NCBI GenBank assembly: GCA_025449115.1
Contig: JAHLKC010000143.1
Span: forward strand, 39,139-103,138
DNA from: Chytridium lagenaria
Taxonomy: Eukaryota > Chytridiomycota > Chytridiomycetes > Chytridiales > Chytridiaceae
Direction: 5' to 3'
Length of the DNA stretch: 64,000 nucleotides
Below, piece by piece: positions 45,145 through 56,884 of the stretch; the stretch's first letter is position 1, and each line of letters starts with the position of its first letter. The position numbers were made by a program, and so were the translations under genes. The notes under the pieces are model-generated. The model searched no databases. It was not told the origin of the DNA and worked only from the letters and a program-made list of their open reading frames with translations.

Positions 45145-47995
45145 ATGTTCTCAACGATCTTAAAGAAGGTGATGGTTCCCAAAAGCGATTGCTTCTGACT
45201 TGCCTCTCTTGCAACAGGTTGGCGAATTCGAGAATGAGCTGGCATCATCGATATCGGCACGAGCAGGGCTACAGGGGGATCACAGACGGGATCAGGATCA
45301 GCCACTATCGACTTGCAATCTCCTACCTTCACAGCAATGACAGATACACAAAAGATTGCAGCTTTGACGGCTGCATTGGATAGGTCGAGAATATCAAACA
45401 ATCAGGTTACCTAATTCAAATACGTTCAAGTCTTACATGGATTTAGGCTCAACAGGAAAACGCTAACTTGAAAAAAACGTCAATTCTCTGGATAATCAAC
45501 TAAAGGATCTGAGACTGAAGGCTAAGCTAAAAATCACACAATTGCAGCGAGAACTGGATGGGGGTAAAAATCCTAACAGATCCGCCTCGATGCTCGGAAA
45601 TGAAGATAAACTTAGTGAACTTCAGGAACGGGTGGAGTCATTGCAACAAGAACTGGCTGAAGCTCGAAGCGTCTCATCATCTGCCTTTTCATTAGCCGCA
45701 GAATCTGTCGACAAAATTAACCTACCAACCGAATCCGAACCAACAAACAATTAGAAGAAAGAATTCAGGCTCTCAGTCAAGATCTGGAGGCGGAGCGAGC
45801 TGCTAAGGAAATCGCAGAACGGAGAGCTGTGGAATACCAAACACGAATCCAGGAGCTAGAATCCTTCCGAAGAGACCAAACGCTGGTTCCGGATGGCTCC
45901 GTAGCGATGAGGCCACTGAGGATCCGTTATCGGCAAACCATGATACAAATTCGAAAGCTTTAAGTGATACCCAGAAACAAGAATACGAAACAAAGTTGGA
46001 AGAAATTAAGCAAAGAGCAACGCGGCTGGAGGCGGACAACACATCCATGAGTCGTTCTTTGAAGCTTTTTAAAGATGAAGTAAGGATTACTTTGTAAAAA
46101 TTACTAAGTACATAGAATGTATCTCTTAAGAATGAGGTCGAGAACCTTATAACGAAATGCTCCAGCTTGGAAGATGCTCAATGTAGAAAATTCTTTCTTA
46201 TCGACACTAATATTTTTTTAGCACAGAAAGAGACTGCATTGAAGGAAAGCGAGGAAAAAGTAAAAAAGCTGAAAGGTTGGCCGAAGATACTTGGTTTTTA
46301 ATTGAACGTTTCCAAGGCTTGTTAAGTCAAGCAAGCAAGAGCATGCAAGAATCAAAACGGATTATCCTCGATAAAGACTCGAGCTTAGAGAATTTGAAGG
46401 CGAGCTTGGAGGACTTATCGAGCAAAACTACGAATACGGACTCTGTCGTTGAAGATTTAAAAAAGTGCATTTAATAGCTTTCTTGATATTAACTTTACAT
46501 AGGAGAAAAAGAAGATCTTGCGGATGAACTAGAGGAAACTAAAACATCTTTCATGGAACAAGTAGCAGCATTGGTATTTTTTGCGATGTTGTTCTATTTT
46601 TTCTAATATCTGAACAGGAGAAGAAGATTGAAGAACTAGAATCAGATAACGGGAGAGTCAAATCTGAATTCCAGAGCTACAAAGTAAAGGCTCACGCTGC
46701 TTTGCAACAATCCACATTTTCTGCGATGGAGTCAAGGGTTCAGGATGTGGAAGCAACGAAAATGAAGCTGGAGTATGAGAATTCGTAAGAAGTAATATCA
46801 TATTTTGATTTTGACTGGTTGCAGGGATCTAAAGGCGCAGCTCCAGTTAAGCGAGGAAAAGATGAAGTCATTGGAGTCCGAATTGTCCTCTGTGATGGAA
46901 AGCCTACATCTTTTGGAAACGCATAGGAAAAATTCGGACGATAATAACCGGGAGGCTTACAGATTACGTCAGGAACTTGATGGTGCCCTAAGGCGACTGG
47001 AACTTGAAAAGGAAGTACATACTGAAGGTACACCTCATAAATCTCGATTTTCATTAAATGGTATTTTGCAGCCGTTCGCTCCAAAGAGATTACACATCAA
47101 AATGCGTTGGAGTCCTCACGGCGGGAATTTAAGAAAATAATTGAACGCCTGGAGAACCAATTGGGATCAAAGGCGGCAGAACTCGCATCGTTGAACACCA
47201 TTTGCGATAACCTCAATTCGCAGCTCGCTGCAGCAAAAGAGGACGCCCTTCGAGCCAACAATGAAGCAGAACGAGCGAAATCCGCTGCTGCTGCTGCTTC
47301 AGCCGCTGCCGCAACGGGCATCCTGAGCTCTGGAAATGTGACGGGGGGTAATCCTAATGGCGGTGGTTTCTTCTCTTCTCTCTCAGTCGTAACGAGTATG
47401 AGCTCACTCAATCTCTTGGAGAGTCCCCAATGCTGGTCAATATGATAGCCCGATGCATTCTGCTGGAGCAGGAGGACCGAAAATTCAAGAGACGCTCTCA
47501 GATCTTCTTACGCGGTCGGGGAAATCATTGGATCTTGGAAATTCTGGCCTCCTGGCTGCCAATTTAAAAGAAAAGGAGGTTTCGATGAGGTTGGAGCAAA
47601 TAACAGAGCTTTTGGTCGATGCGGAAAATGAGGTCAGCCGGTTATCACGTCAGGAGAAAGTAAGTGTCTTTTTTTAAAAAATCAGATTTAATTGGGTCAT
47701 TAGCTTTTGAAGGAGGAGATCCGGAAATATGAGCGAGTGGAAAAACTTCAAGACATGGTACGCAGATTTAACGATTTTTGGTCAAACGCTAAATGTTTTT
47801 TTTCTCTCTCAGAGTGTGGAATACTTGAAAAACATTGTTTTGTCCTTCTTGGAGACAGAGTTTAAAGAGCCTTTAGTTCCTGTTTTGGCAAAGGTGCTGG
47901 AGCTCTCTGCAGAAGAAACTGGACGATTAAGGAACGTGGCTGGCACGGCGAAGGAGGAGAAACCACGAAGCTCCCTATCAAGTTTTTGGGGTTGA
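45145..47995 (+). CDS. GRIP-domain golgin
   Basis: Long coiled-coil tether of the trans-Golgi recruited by Arl1, by family. The start exon 45145-45168 (MFSTILKK) joins 45218 (VGEFENELASSISARAG). After a shift, MTDTQKIAALTAALDRSR, an intron, and continuous coiled coil follow (for example LSELQERVESLQQELAEA, IQALSQDLEAERAAKEIAER, LKAQLQLSEEKMKSLESELS, FKKIIERLENQLGSKAAELA). An Ala-rich stretch near 47280-47320 precedes a Gly/Asn linker. The C-terminal GRIP domain is clear: VEYLKNIVLSFLETEFKEPL, VPVLAKVLELSAEE. It stops at 47995 with a short Ser-rich end. Several introns, and frame shifts near 45330, 45475, 45760, 45900 and 47440. Confidence 0.88.
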
Positions 47996-48552
47996 TGCTC
48001 TGTCATTGTCTTGTCTTATTCATTTAATTGGATTAATTACTGTAATAAATGAAGAAATCATCATCTGTCGGGATTGTAAAGATATTCCAAGGCGTTAATA
48101 CATCTAGGCCGGTTGTCAACGTCATCAGTCTACATGTTCTATTAGCTATATGGTTGTATCATAAAGTGAGCGTGGTGAATGAAGGTAAGGATAACTAGCC
48201 AAGAGGTTATATCTAACATATAATAATGTAACGTAATCTTTGACGATATCCGAGATTTATGGGTTCATATCGCGGCTAACCTCCCTTTGGAAGAAAACAA
48301 TCGGTTCCATTCCTTCTGCTCAGATTTCGGGCAAGGTGATAAACGAGGTTTTAGCATGTGGTATGTGCTGATGCGAAACGTGGATAATAAAAAACTGTTA
48401 GTTTCGAGGTAATGAATGTTATACATATATTAATGCTGATATAGATAGATACAATGCCTTCTCTAAGGTTTATGCAGAAAGTTTACCAAGAAGTGAGATT
48501 ATCAATAAAAATCGTCAACGTGCAAACGGACGAATAAATATGCACACGGCCT
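47996..48552. other. Interval between golgin and RTF2 (convergent ends)
   Basis: AT-rich 3' regions. No coding, RNA or repeat feature recognised. Confidence 0.5.
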
Positions 48553-49664
48553 TTAATTGACGTAACGAGTGAATGTTCCCATGGTAAGGTAGTTCCCCTT
48601 TGGAAGTGTGGAATCCTTCAAATAGAGACTGCGAATCGCCTCTGACTTGGTCCTGTCAGAGAGGCCGCCTCCATCCAACTTCGGCATGAGAATATTGATA
48701 TTCGACGTGGCTCTCGCAGGTTCATTGGCGGCTTCGATCGCAACTTTCTTTGCCGCTGCTCGGTGTTCCTTTTCGCTGGGGGATTTCCGCTTCCGAGTTC
48801 CCTCAACGACGCCAATATCCCCCCCTTCGCTTGCTTTCGCCGCCTTCTTTACCGATTTAGCGGCTTTCTTAGCTGCATCCACCGCCACCCTATCAGACGC
48901 GATGGCCTTCACCAGCTTTGTTAACCTTTCTAATTCCTCGGGAATTTCGGAATGGATGGGGATAATATCGTCTTGAGTGAAAGGCTTACTGCAGATCAGG
49001 CAAAGCTCAGAAGGGATCTCCTTTATGGCTTGCTCAGAGATTACGCATCCGCAGTTTGAGGAAAATATAAATCTTAAACATAAATAGTAATAAGTAAAGG
49101 TAAAGCAAAATATGAATGAGTACTTATTTTGCCCACCTGTTCTTTCCGGTCATTTCCTTCTGTGTAATCGGGCACACCCAAGGAGCATGTCTTGTCTTTT
49201 CGCTAACTGTTGTTCCTTGAATAGCTGATACGGTCTCCACTTGGTTCAACGCTGGATTCGGCGTCAAGTTTAGAGTGATTACGTCCTATAAAGAAGGAGT
49301 TAGATGGTTAAATTTACAAGCCAAGTGTACTCTAAATACATACCGATGCTCTGGTGATGTGACCAGCAACAGCCTCTCCCTCCCCAAAAGCTTTCCTGTC
49401 GAGTAAAAACTCTATCACCTTTTCCTTGTTGTAAAGCTTTCCAAGACGACATCCGACAACTGGTTTCTGGAGGACTTTTGATAGCGAGCAGCAAGCCCAT
49501 TTAGCATCAACCTGCGAGTTCTTGTCTGTGAGGCTTTGCCTTTTGCTTAACCAGTTCATGCCGTTTAGGGATAGATCCTCCGTCGCTGGGATTTAAAGTT
49601 AGAGTCTGTTGGTCAGTCAAAGTCAAGAGTTGATTCCAGATAGAGGTGCCACTTACCAGCCCAT
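48553..49664 (-). CDS. RTF2: Replication termination factor 2 (Rtf2)
   Basis: Nuclear RING-like protein acting at stalled replication forks and in splicing, by family. An 8-base first exon (49664-49657) joins the next at CGACGG to give MGCDGGSIPKRHELVKQKAK, the canonical Rtf2 start. Following are WACCSLSKVLQKPVVGC, LGKLYNKEKVIEFLLDRKAF, an intron, TLNLTPNPALNQVETV, HAPWVCPITQKEMTGKNRFI, then the C2HC2-type region SSNCGCVISEQA and LCLICSKPFTQDDIIPI, and a Lys/Ala-rich C-terminus (KKAAKSVKKAAKASEGG). Stop at 48553. One shift near 49510 between HRQELA and AKWACC. Confidence 0.92.
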
Positions 49665-50343
49665 GTTTTTTTTTTAAAGGCAAAAAATTTACTTGGAGAA
49701 AGTTGATGCCTATTCATTATAGACCGCCAACCTGTACAATTTGGTGAATAACCCAAATCGAAATCCATCGTATGCACGAACATAGAGAACTTCCTTAAGG
49801 ATTGCTTAAGGAATCAGCAATCTAAATAAATCCTCAAAAATCAACACTTGTCCTTGAGTACTTGAATGTGGGCATAAAGCAATTGATATCTAGGTGAATT
49901 TGGCCACCAAGGAGAACGTGCTATGGAAGGAAGAAATGCTCCAGAGGGTACCTCAGATGGAACATTTTCTTTAAAAGAATTATACGATCAGGAATGAGTT
50001 CAGAATAGCCACAGAGTATGATGACGGTGAGCTTTATCCTTGACTTTATCCTTTTGTTGAACTCTTCTTTTCAGGAATGCTTTTTACCGGCATACACAAA
50101 GTGCTCTCGATTGATTTCTTTCTATTTTCATCTGTATTTAAGGACAGTAATAAAAACAATAGATGAACCGCTCAGGCGAACATCTCTGCACGTTTTAATT
50201 TGACAGTCTATGGCTAAAAATGACTCTTGTGCTATCTGAGACGATATCCCCTTATCCCCCCACCAATGTCACCTCCTCGTCATTAAAGAAACATCAGGAT
50301 TTATTTGAACAGCTCTCAATTATGTCGAAAATAGTCATACATC
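49665..50343. other. Non-coding interval
   Basis: No coding signal. Sequence composition is ordinary. Nothing recognised. Confidence 0.5.
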
Positions 50344-50831
50344 CTAATTAAAGCATTCAATTTGTAGAGAGGCCCCTCTCACCCCCGAATTTCCCCATCC
50401 CAAAGACAACACTTTAAAAATCCGCACCCCTTCATCATGCTTGGGTACCCTATCATATAAACACTTGCCAACTTCATAGCCAGTGTAATTTCCAACGACG
50501 TCATTGTTGATAGGACCATATCGGCCCTCCAGAACGCAGTGCTTTCCCCAAGTGGATCTGATAGAGATCATGCCACCATTTTCATCAAACATAGCAAAGG
50601 TCGACTCGAAGACTTTGACATCAAAGCGAGGACCCCAATACCCACGGTATTCGTTGAGGTCCATGTTCATGATGCCGCAAAGGTGCCTGAGGCGATCGTC
50701 TCCTTGGTCGAGAACTTGGGGATGAGGTGATGGGATCATTGGAGATTGTTGTTGATGAGGAGAGCCAGCGACAGTGGAGAGCGGCATCACCAGAGCCCAG
50801 AAGCTGAGACGCTCAAGAGGTTCATTCTCAT
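50344..50831 (-). CDS. Small secreted protein, unknown
   Basis: The frame MPLSTVAGSPHQQQSPMIPS through RHLCGIMNMDLNEYRGYWG and GKCLYDRVPKHDEGVRIFKV to the stop at 50344 gives about 150 residues. The upstream ATG at 50831 reads MRMNLLSVSAS, and with one small shift near 50795 joins a hydrophobic WALVMPLSTVAG, giving a good signal peptide. Three or four cysteines and several Trp/Tyr residues suit a compact extracellular fold. A TATA-rich stretch at about 50885-50930 precedes it on the minus strand. No family recognised. Confidence 0.45.
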
Positions 50832-51100
50832 GTTGTTGTGTGAGAGCAGATTTTATTGGGATATTATTACAGGAATAATGGTCTCTATATTTATAATTAC
50901 TTATTAAATAAATACTATTACATATAACATTTGAGGGTGCAAACAAATTAATATAATGTGGACACAAATTAAACAACCATGCGGTGTGAGTGCAACGTTA
51001 GCTATTTAAGGGAGTGGGAAGGTCTGTGTCACAACACACAACTACTGCTGACAATTGCTCACAAGCACAAACAAACAAATAAAGCACACTTCACACTACA

Positions 51101-51980
51101 TTGAGCGCCTTCTCCTATTGCTATATGAGCATTGGTCCGTCGTTCAAAGACAAAGCCTGCGGGAGGCCCATGCGCTTTACTCTTGAAGACCGTCCCGGTT
51201 TGGTCAGGAAGCGGTGCGTGGAGGAGGATCGAGAGAGTAATACCAGTCGCCATACAGCAACCTGGCTCACAGGAGAGAGGCCATGGACCCCGCGCGAATC
51301 ACACAACCCAAGCACCTGACCCGGCTCTTCCGTACATTGGTTCTTCAAGTGCCATGCTACCGGTTTTAACGGCTCGGGTTGGATTTTGGCTACTTGTAAA
51401 AGCGTGGCTCCTGATCTGTATGCCCCAGACGTCTCCAAATTGCCAATCGCCGGATCCTTTCCTCTTCCGCCCATAAAAGCACTTCCTAAATGGAGCGCTG
51501 CCAAGGCCGCCATTGATAAGGCACTGAGCTTGGTTTCGGTTCCCGGGAGAGTGCCCCGGCTAGGTCGGGTCTGATGGCACCGTCGACAAAGGCAACTCGG
51601 CATACCATTGCCAACCTCGATATATACACAGATCTCCGCTTCCTACAAAAAAAGAATATCCTGGAATTAGTGACTTCTATTGATCACAGGGTGTTAGCTG
51701 GGTATTTTTCTGGTGAGATATGGGATGCAGTGGCCAAATTGGCACCGCTTCATATGTCGTATTTGATACCGAGAGTGGATCCAAATTGACACGTCGAATG
51801 GTGATTGACGAAGGTTCCCTCAGTTGGACAGACGAAATAATTGATGAATCCAAGCAGTTTCGGGACTTCGCCAGCTGGTGCGCAGCGTTTAAACGTTTCA
51901 AAAGAGCCTGGTTTCATATCCGCACCGACGTAAGCTTAGATGATCTTGGATTGGAGAACAAAACGATGGATGCTCACTGA
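51101..51980 (+). other. Degenerate coding-like stretch, unknown
   Basis: Several plus-strand frames overlap, each coding-like for part of the length: around 51330-51570 (LYAPDVSKLPIAGSFPLPP), 51574-51780 (YTDLRFLQKKNILELVTSI) and 51720-51980 (ESGSKLTRRMVIDEGSLSWT, FRDFASWCAAFKRFKRAWFH). The last piece resembles Gag-type capsid segments of fungal retroelements only in a general way. No stop-free frame spans the region. I treat it as a decayed gene or element. Confidence 0.3.
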
Positions 51981-52254
51981 CGAGTTTCAGGGGAAACGCG
52001 ATGGCGCTTTTTGTTTGCATCGTCGGTAGTTATTTGCGCTGGATTTCTTGTCACCATCTTTTTCTCGGCGGCCTCCGTCGGGGTTTTGTACCCGTATTTA
52101 TTTTGTCATGTTCAATTGGTGCACACACTGTGTGCATTTGGTTTTTATTAATCATTATTTTATTCACGCTTTAATTCAAGGTCCCTTCTGTGGTTAGGTA
52201 TGATTAATCCATTTCCTCTATTCTGAAGAACCTTTCGAGCTTTTTTTCAGAACT

Positions 52255-53339
52255 GCAGCGACAAAGATCAACACAAAGAAACTTGACACATTCCAAACCA
52301 TGCTACAAACCCTCCCCGTCGTCCCTTTATCGACACCTCCAGAAAGCCATTCGAAGCTCAGATCAAAACCCTCCTACACTCCTTTGAAACAGAAATAGTT
52401 CACACTATCAAGACCCTCAACTACCACCGCAAGGGTCTCAACCACAACAAGCGCTTGGTCCACAGAGCATGTTCAAAAGCTCCAAACCGCTCTCACTGAC
52501 ATATCCAATCGCATCATCAACAACCTTTCAAGATCCCTCTAAACCATCACATCCCTCATTGACAACCTCCTCCCTCGAATAACCCTCCTCAAAAGCAACC
52601 TCGTCAAATCCACTCACGCCCTACACCGTCGACCCTCCATCAAAGAAAACGTGACGGCGAGATCCTAGGCACAATCCGTCGTTTTCTTACAACCCAAAAC
52701 GTCTTATCGGAGAAATGGCATAACGATGTGTTGAAGAGTGTCAAAACATGGAGAAAAGATGCTATACAGGAGCGGGAGGTGTTACGTCAGGGTTGTGAAC
52801 GGAGAGTTCGGGCAGAGGTGGAAGCTGAACACGCGTTAGGGAAGGTTGAGATGATGGAGGTGTTATAGAAACAGAGGAAGACTTTGACGTGGAGGTAGAG
52901 AGGATAAAGAAGAACTCAGAGGTGGAGAGACAGGAGATGGAGGCACGCCATCAACGAGACATTAAGGGTTATAGAGATGGAGAGACGAGAGATGGAGGAA
53001 CGTCATACACAAGAGATGGAGGTGGTGAATCTGGAGTCGAAGGGGAAGGCTTTAATGAGGAAGAGGGAGGAGTTTGATGGGGATGTGATGTGGATGATGA
53101 AGGAGGGAAGAGGGCGGTCACCAGCGCCTTTGCTACAGCTCGTGAAGAAGAGAGGTATGAATTTCCAGCTTGCTATTTCGGAACAGCATGAGCTTTTCAA
53201 TGCGTATAAAAGTAGGATAGAGAGGGAGATGAAGAAAACTGAGGCTACGATTGATGCAATGATGGATATGGTGAGCATGACATTGAAAATGGAATCGTCG
53301 GGGAGGATTTTATATGAATATACAACAAAAAAGAAATAA
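52255..53339 (+). pseudogene. Broken coiled-coil gene
   Basis: From about 52260 the plus strand encodes pieces of a helical protein in changing frames: TLLHSFETEIVHTIKTLNYH (about 52360), TIRRFLTTQNVLSEKWHNDV (about 52670), QEREVLRQGCERRVRAEVEA, and then RRTQRWR/EMEERHTQEMEVVNLESK repeats. The end is an ordered open frame 52977-53339 with MNFQLAISEQHELFNAYKSR and IEREMKKTEATIDAMMDMVS. Stops and shifts lie between these pieces (near 52540, 52665, 52868 and 52950). Ends head to head with the F-box/ankyrin gene, 18 bp apart. Function unknown. Confidence 0.45.
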
Positions 53340-53356
53340 ACTACAATCAGCCCATA

Positions 53357-54640
53357 TCAAGAATCCACTACATCATTTAACGACCCCTGCGCCAATTTTG
53401 TTGCTAAATCCACTCGTCCCAACTTGGTTAGCATATCAGATGCAGTCTTAACAGAATCTCCAGCTATTCTTACGCCTTCATCAAGAAGAATCTCTACGAT
53501 CTCAATTTTTCCCAACTCGCACGCCGCCATCAAGCCCCAAGGCGTCGGTTCTGCCCCACTTCTCAAAAGCACCTTCATTAAACTTGCTTTCCCATGACAT
53601 GCACAATGATCAAGTGCCATACGACCTTCGTTCTCGTAAATTGGGCATCCGATTTGAATCAAATGTTCCAAAAGCTCAGGAGTGGCTCCGGACTTACTAG
53701 AGCAACATAGCTCTGCAATAGGTCCGCGCCGGTGAGACGGTGGTATTGCTTTAACATCAGCACCTCGTGAAACAAGAAGGTCGATCAATTCACGATTGCC
53801 GTTGCCAGCTGCATAGGAAAGAGGAAGACCCGGCCCATAGTTGACGTTGGCGCCGTGATCGATAAAAAGCCTTGCCATTTCCACGTGGTTATACCTGCAT
53901 GCTTTAATCAGGGCTGTACGATCGCCTCCAGCAGGAGTATCGGCAACATCAACATCAATTCCACTATGCTCCAGCAGAAACATGGCCTCAACAAAGATGT
54001 TATGTTCGGCAGCACTCCATAAGCGGCGAATGGTGCCTGGATGATTGAGGTTGAGACCACGTGACAGAAACATCCGAGCGATATCAAGGCCGGGATCATC
54101 GACACTTCTGACCCCAGCAAGAGCATACCCAATGACTAATTCGCCAGTTTCTTCATGATTTACGTCGGCTCCCATGTCCAAGAGAGCCTGTATAAACTTC
54201 AAGTCCTTTTTAAAGAGAGCTGTTGTCAATATTGAATGGATCTCATCGCTGCTTAAAATTCGCTTTCCGATAATGCCATGAAAAGTGTCCAACTCAAAGC
54301 TGCTCCCCAGCGGATGCCCTTTACAAGGCCGTGCTCTGCTGTTGCTTTTCATCAACTTCAGAAAAAAGTTGATAGCCTCCATGACATCCATTCCATTTTG
54401 AGTTAGGATGACTCTTGCGACAGCATGAGGGGACTCCCACAACGACGATCGAAGACGGCGGCATGTAGCAGACAGGTAGTTGAGCATACGAAGTCGATTA
54501 ATCGGTCGAACTTGGCCAAAACGAGGCTTGCCCTGAGGGACGCAGAGGATTCGTAAGATCACTTCCAGAGGCAAATCAGTAAAGCTCGCTTTCCCAAGAC
54601 GCTGGTCAAGAAGCTGATCAGTTATCAAAGAGAGCACCAT
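53357..54640 (-). CDS. F-box protein with ankyrin repeats (427 aa)
   Basis: Uninterrupted single-exon frame. The N-terminus contains an F-box-like segment FTDLPLEVILRILC followed by RLRMLNYLSATCRRLRSSLW. From about residue 140 there are repeated ankyrin units: IQALLDMGADVNHEETGEL, IARMFLSRGLNLNHPG, TALIKACRYNHVEMARLFID, HGANVNYGPGLPLSYAAGNG, ELIDLLVSRGADV, KASLMKVLLRSGAEPTPWG, and ELGKIEIVEILLDEGVRIAG. Probable substrate adaptor of an SCF complex (inference). It is one of few genes here without intron or shift, although it lies in the most decayed part of the window. Confidence 0.88.
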   Translation of the reverse strand: MVLSLITDQLLDQRLGKASFTDLPLEVILRILCVPQGKPRFGQVRPINRLRMLNYLSATCRRLRSSLWESPHAVARVILTQNGMDVMEAINFFLKLMKSNSRARPCKGHPLGSSFELDTFHGIIGKRILSSDEIHSILTTALFKKDLKFIQALLDMGADVNHEETGELVIGYALAGVRSVDDPGLDIARMFLSRGLNLNHPGTIRRLWSAAEHNIFVEAMFLLEHSGIDVDVADTPAGGDRTALIKACRYNHVEMARLFIDHGANVNYGPGLPLSYAAGNGNRELIDLLVSRGADVKAIPPSHRRGPIAELCCSSKSGATPELLEHLIQIGCPIYENEGRMALDHCACHGKASLMKVLLRSGAEPTPWGLMAACELGKIEIVEILLDEGVRIAGDSVKTASDMLTKLGRVDLATKLAQGSLNDVVDS

Positions 54641-54762
54641 TTAAGCCATTGACAGAATCACTCACCACTACAGTCTTGATAGTTGAGAAGGAAGCCCATC
54701 CGATCGACGATGGCCCCGGTATTGAGAAGACGTGGTCTGGGAACTCTGGCATGTTTTGAACG

Positions 54763-54782
54763 AAAAAAAAAAAAAAAAAAAA
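54763..54782. repeat. 20-base A-run upstream of F-box/ankyrin gene
   Basis: Uninterrupted A20 about 120 bp upstream of the F-box/ankyrin start. On the minus strand this is a T-run. Could be a promoter tract or the trace of a reverse-transcribed tail. Confidence 0.8.
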
Positions 54783-54842
54783 GGACTTTATTTGATACAA
54801 CTGGACACATTCCAATAGCAACATTTAAAATTGGCTAGAACC

Positions 54843-56190
54843 TTATGACGAAAAAAAACATCCGAATACAAAAACCCGTTCTCGATACTGCCGCAGAAAC
54901 AGGGTTCTTACAACTTCCTCAACAAGTTCCTCAGAAGCTGCAAAAATCGTCGACATCGAGGCTATATCCAGATACTCATCTAAACTCGACGACGCGTATC
55001 CAAATGCCGTAGCGCAAACAGCCCAGTTCCCGACAGTGAAGTTCACCTTAATATGGTTCCCACGAAGCGAGGGTAAAGTAAACATGAAATCTGCAATCCC
55101 TTTCTCAACGCAGGTGACCCGACCCTAATATGCCAAAGAGCATTAATAGCAAGTTCTTGCAGCTTTCCTTATTAAAGAAAAAAAAAAGGCAGAACAAACA
55201 AACATAAACATCATCATTATACCTTCCCATGCTTAGTCTGTCCACTAAATTCCTCCAACTTTTGCAGGATCCCTTCTGCCCCTCCCTTCACACTTCACCA
55301 CATCATCCACCTCCATCGCATTCACAATCCGCTTAGGGAACTGAAAGCCCATATCTCCCAACTTCTGTTAAAGCCGCACAGCCACCGAGCAAAGCCTTAT
55401 TGAACGTCAATTATAATGCCTCCAACACCGTCTTGATGCTTTTCGCATGTAACGCCAATCAATTTACTACGCGATCTTTAAAATCGACGGTACAGATTCC
55501 GAGAAGGTAGCCTAGCACAAGGATGGAACCGTGGCGGAGCTCGAGGGTTAACTATACAATGATACAATCAAATATATATACTATTTTAACATTTTGCTCA
55601 AAATTCGTTCGTCTAAACGCAAAAAATCAAGATTCACCTGCTTAGATTGATTCGCAATGGTCGTATTAAACTATTCAATCAACTTTGTACTCGTGTCAAG
55701 TCTCACTCCATCCGCATAACTGGTTGCGGCCATTTCCAAAATTGTCCCCATACAAACTATAGTCTTAGTCCGAAGAGACGACAAAAACGTCTAATATGCA
55801 TCACCCAGCAATATACGCTCTTAAAGACACGACGACGCGATAGAGAGAACGAGCGCATCTATCGGATAAATTAGAAGCTAGGTGAACGAGCGGATGCTTA
55901 CCTGACTCCTATTCCTTCAACGCCCATCCACAAGACTCACATAAAGTCCAATTACTCCGTTTTCATTCCCCTCTTTGGCCAAAACGCTTTGAAAGCTTTC
56001 CGCCTTATGATATCCGAAAGCTTATTCCCATCACGAAGATCAGACGTGATGGATGGCAATATATCCGGAGTATGTACCGATGGGTGGCCATCACAACAAA
56101 AAGGCGTCTGGAGAATTCCACAGCAGACGTGTATCCTTCCGCCGTATACGACCCAGCATACCTTCAAAGAGTCATAAGGACAAGAGGAGG
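54843..56190 (-). pseudogene. Fragment of ECM29-like proteasome adaptor
   Basis: HEAT-repeat pieces on the minus strand, joined by GT-AG introns (55640-55541 and one about 55220-55135). In order: TKTIVCMGTILEMAATSYAD, TIANQSKQ, LTLELRHGSILVLGYLLGIC, ALLGGCAAL, EVGDMGFQFPKRIVNAM, GRVTCVEKGIADFMFTLPSL, HIKVNFTVGNWAVCATAFGY. These recall the Ecm29 series of TVGYIVGR, CTALGEIG and ELQFTIGEAI. Ecm29 is a very large protein (over 1,600 residues); here both ends are missing. The left side ends at 54843 with a stop just before the F-box/ankyrin gene. Stretches at 55900-56190 (ILPSITSDLRDGNKL) may be further HEAT units. Identity by pattern only. Confidence 0.5.
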
Positions 56191-56581
56191 TTTTTCGTAG
56201 ACCTCACTCCAGGCAACCTCAACCCAGGCTTGATTTCTTCCCCATATCACTCAACACCGTCATCGTCTACCCAAGATTAGGTAACTTTGTCTGATACTTT
56301 TCAAACGCCATCTCCTCCCTCATCAGCCCCATATGCGACATCATCGGTTATTTACACCTGGCCCTCCATATGTCCTCATATTTGAATGGGGAGATGGGGT
56401 GGATGTCTTCTAGAGTTCCGAGCCTACAGCGGAACATGGGTCATGCCGTTCTGTAGGTAGGAAGTCCCTGCTTGGTTTCCGGCGTCGACAATGTACTCTT
56501 AATGCTCGGCCAGCAGACATTAACTTGGCTTGGTTCTCGCGAACTGATCAAGGGATGGGCCGTGGGGGAGCCACTCTCCGC

Positions 56582-56834
56582 TGTTAACGTTTAGAGAGAA
56601 TGCGCGATAGATATTGCAGAGAGTACAGGATTGAACTGATACTTCCACTTGGAGGGGGAAAGTGATCCCTTTTATAGTCATTTTCAATAAAAGTCCTCTG
56701 GGAACTTAAAGTGCACTTCTCACTCAGATGCTGAGAATTGATGGGATGTTTCCATATAACGCCTTTTGGTGGCGCTTCTCAGCTTCTCTTGCTTCTCACG
56801 GTGGCTGTGACATATGCTGACATATGTCCTTACA
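56582..56834 (-). mobile_element. Solo LTR, left copy (inverted relative to right copy)
   Basis: Begins TGTTAACG and ends CCTTACA, so TG..CA termini. Its reverse complement matches 60260-60513 over its length, including TGTAAGGAC, CACAGCCACCGTGAGAA, AAAAGGCGTTATATGGAAA and GGAAGTATCAGTTCAAT. The match continues about 48 bp past the LTR (to about 56883, ATAGACCCTGC), so each copy also carries a short piece of adjoining element. A 25-base palindrome (CTTACACATG...CATGTGTAAG) spans the LTR edge. Confidence 0.75.
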
Positions 56835-56884
56835 CATGATAAACATGTGTAAGAGCCCGGGGGTCTGCCGCAGGGTCTATCCCA

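Noticed and set aside
44720..45163. 147-residue hydrophobic frame before the golgin
   Set aside because: T-rich sequence produces Phe/Leu runs; the golgin start at 45145 with a good splice donor explains the coding part better.
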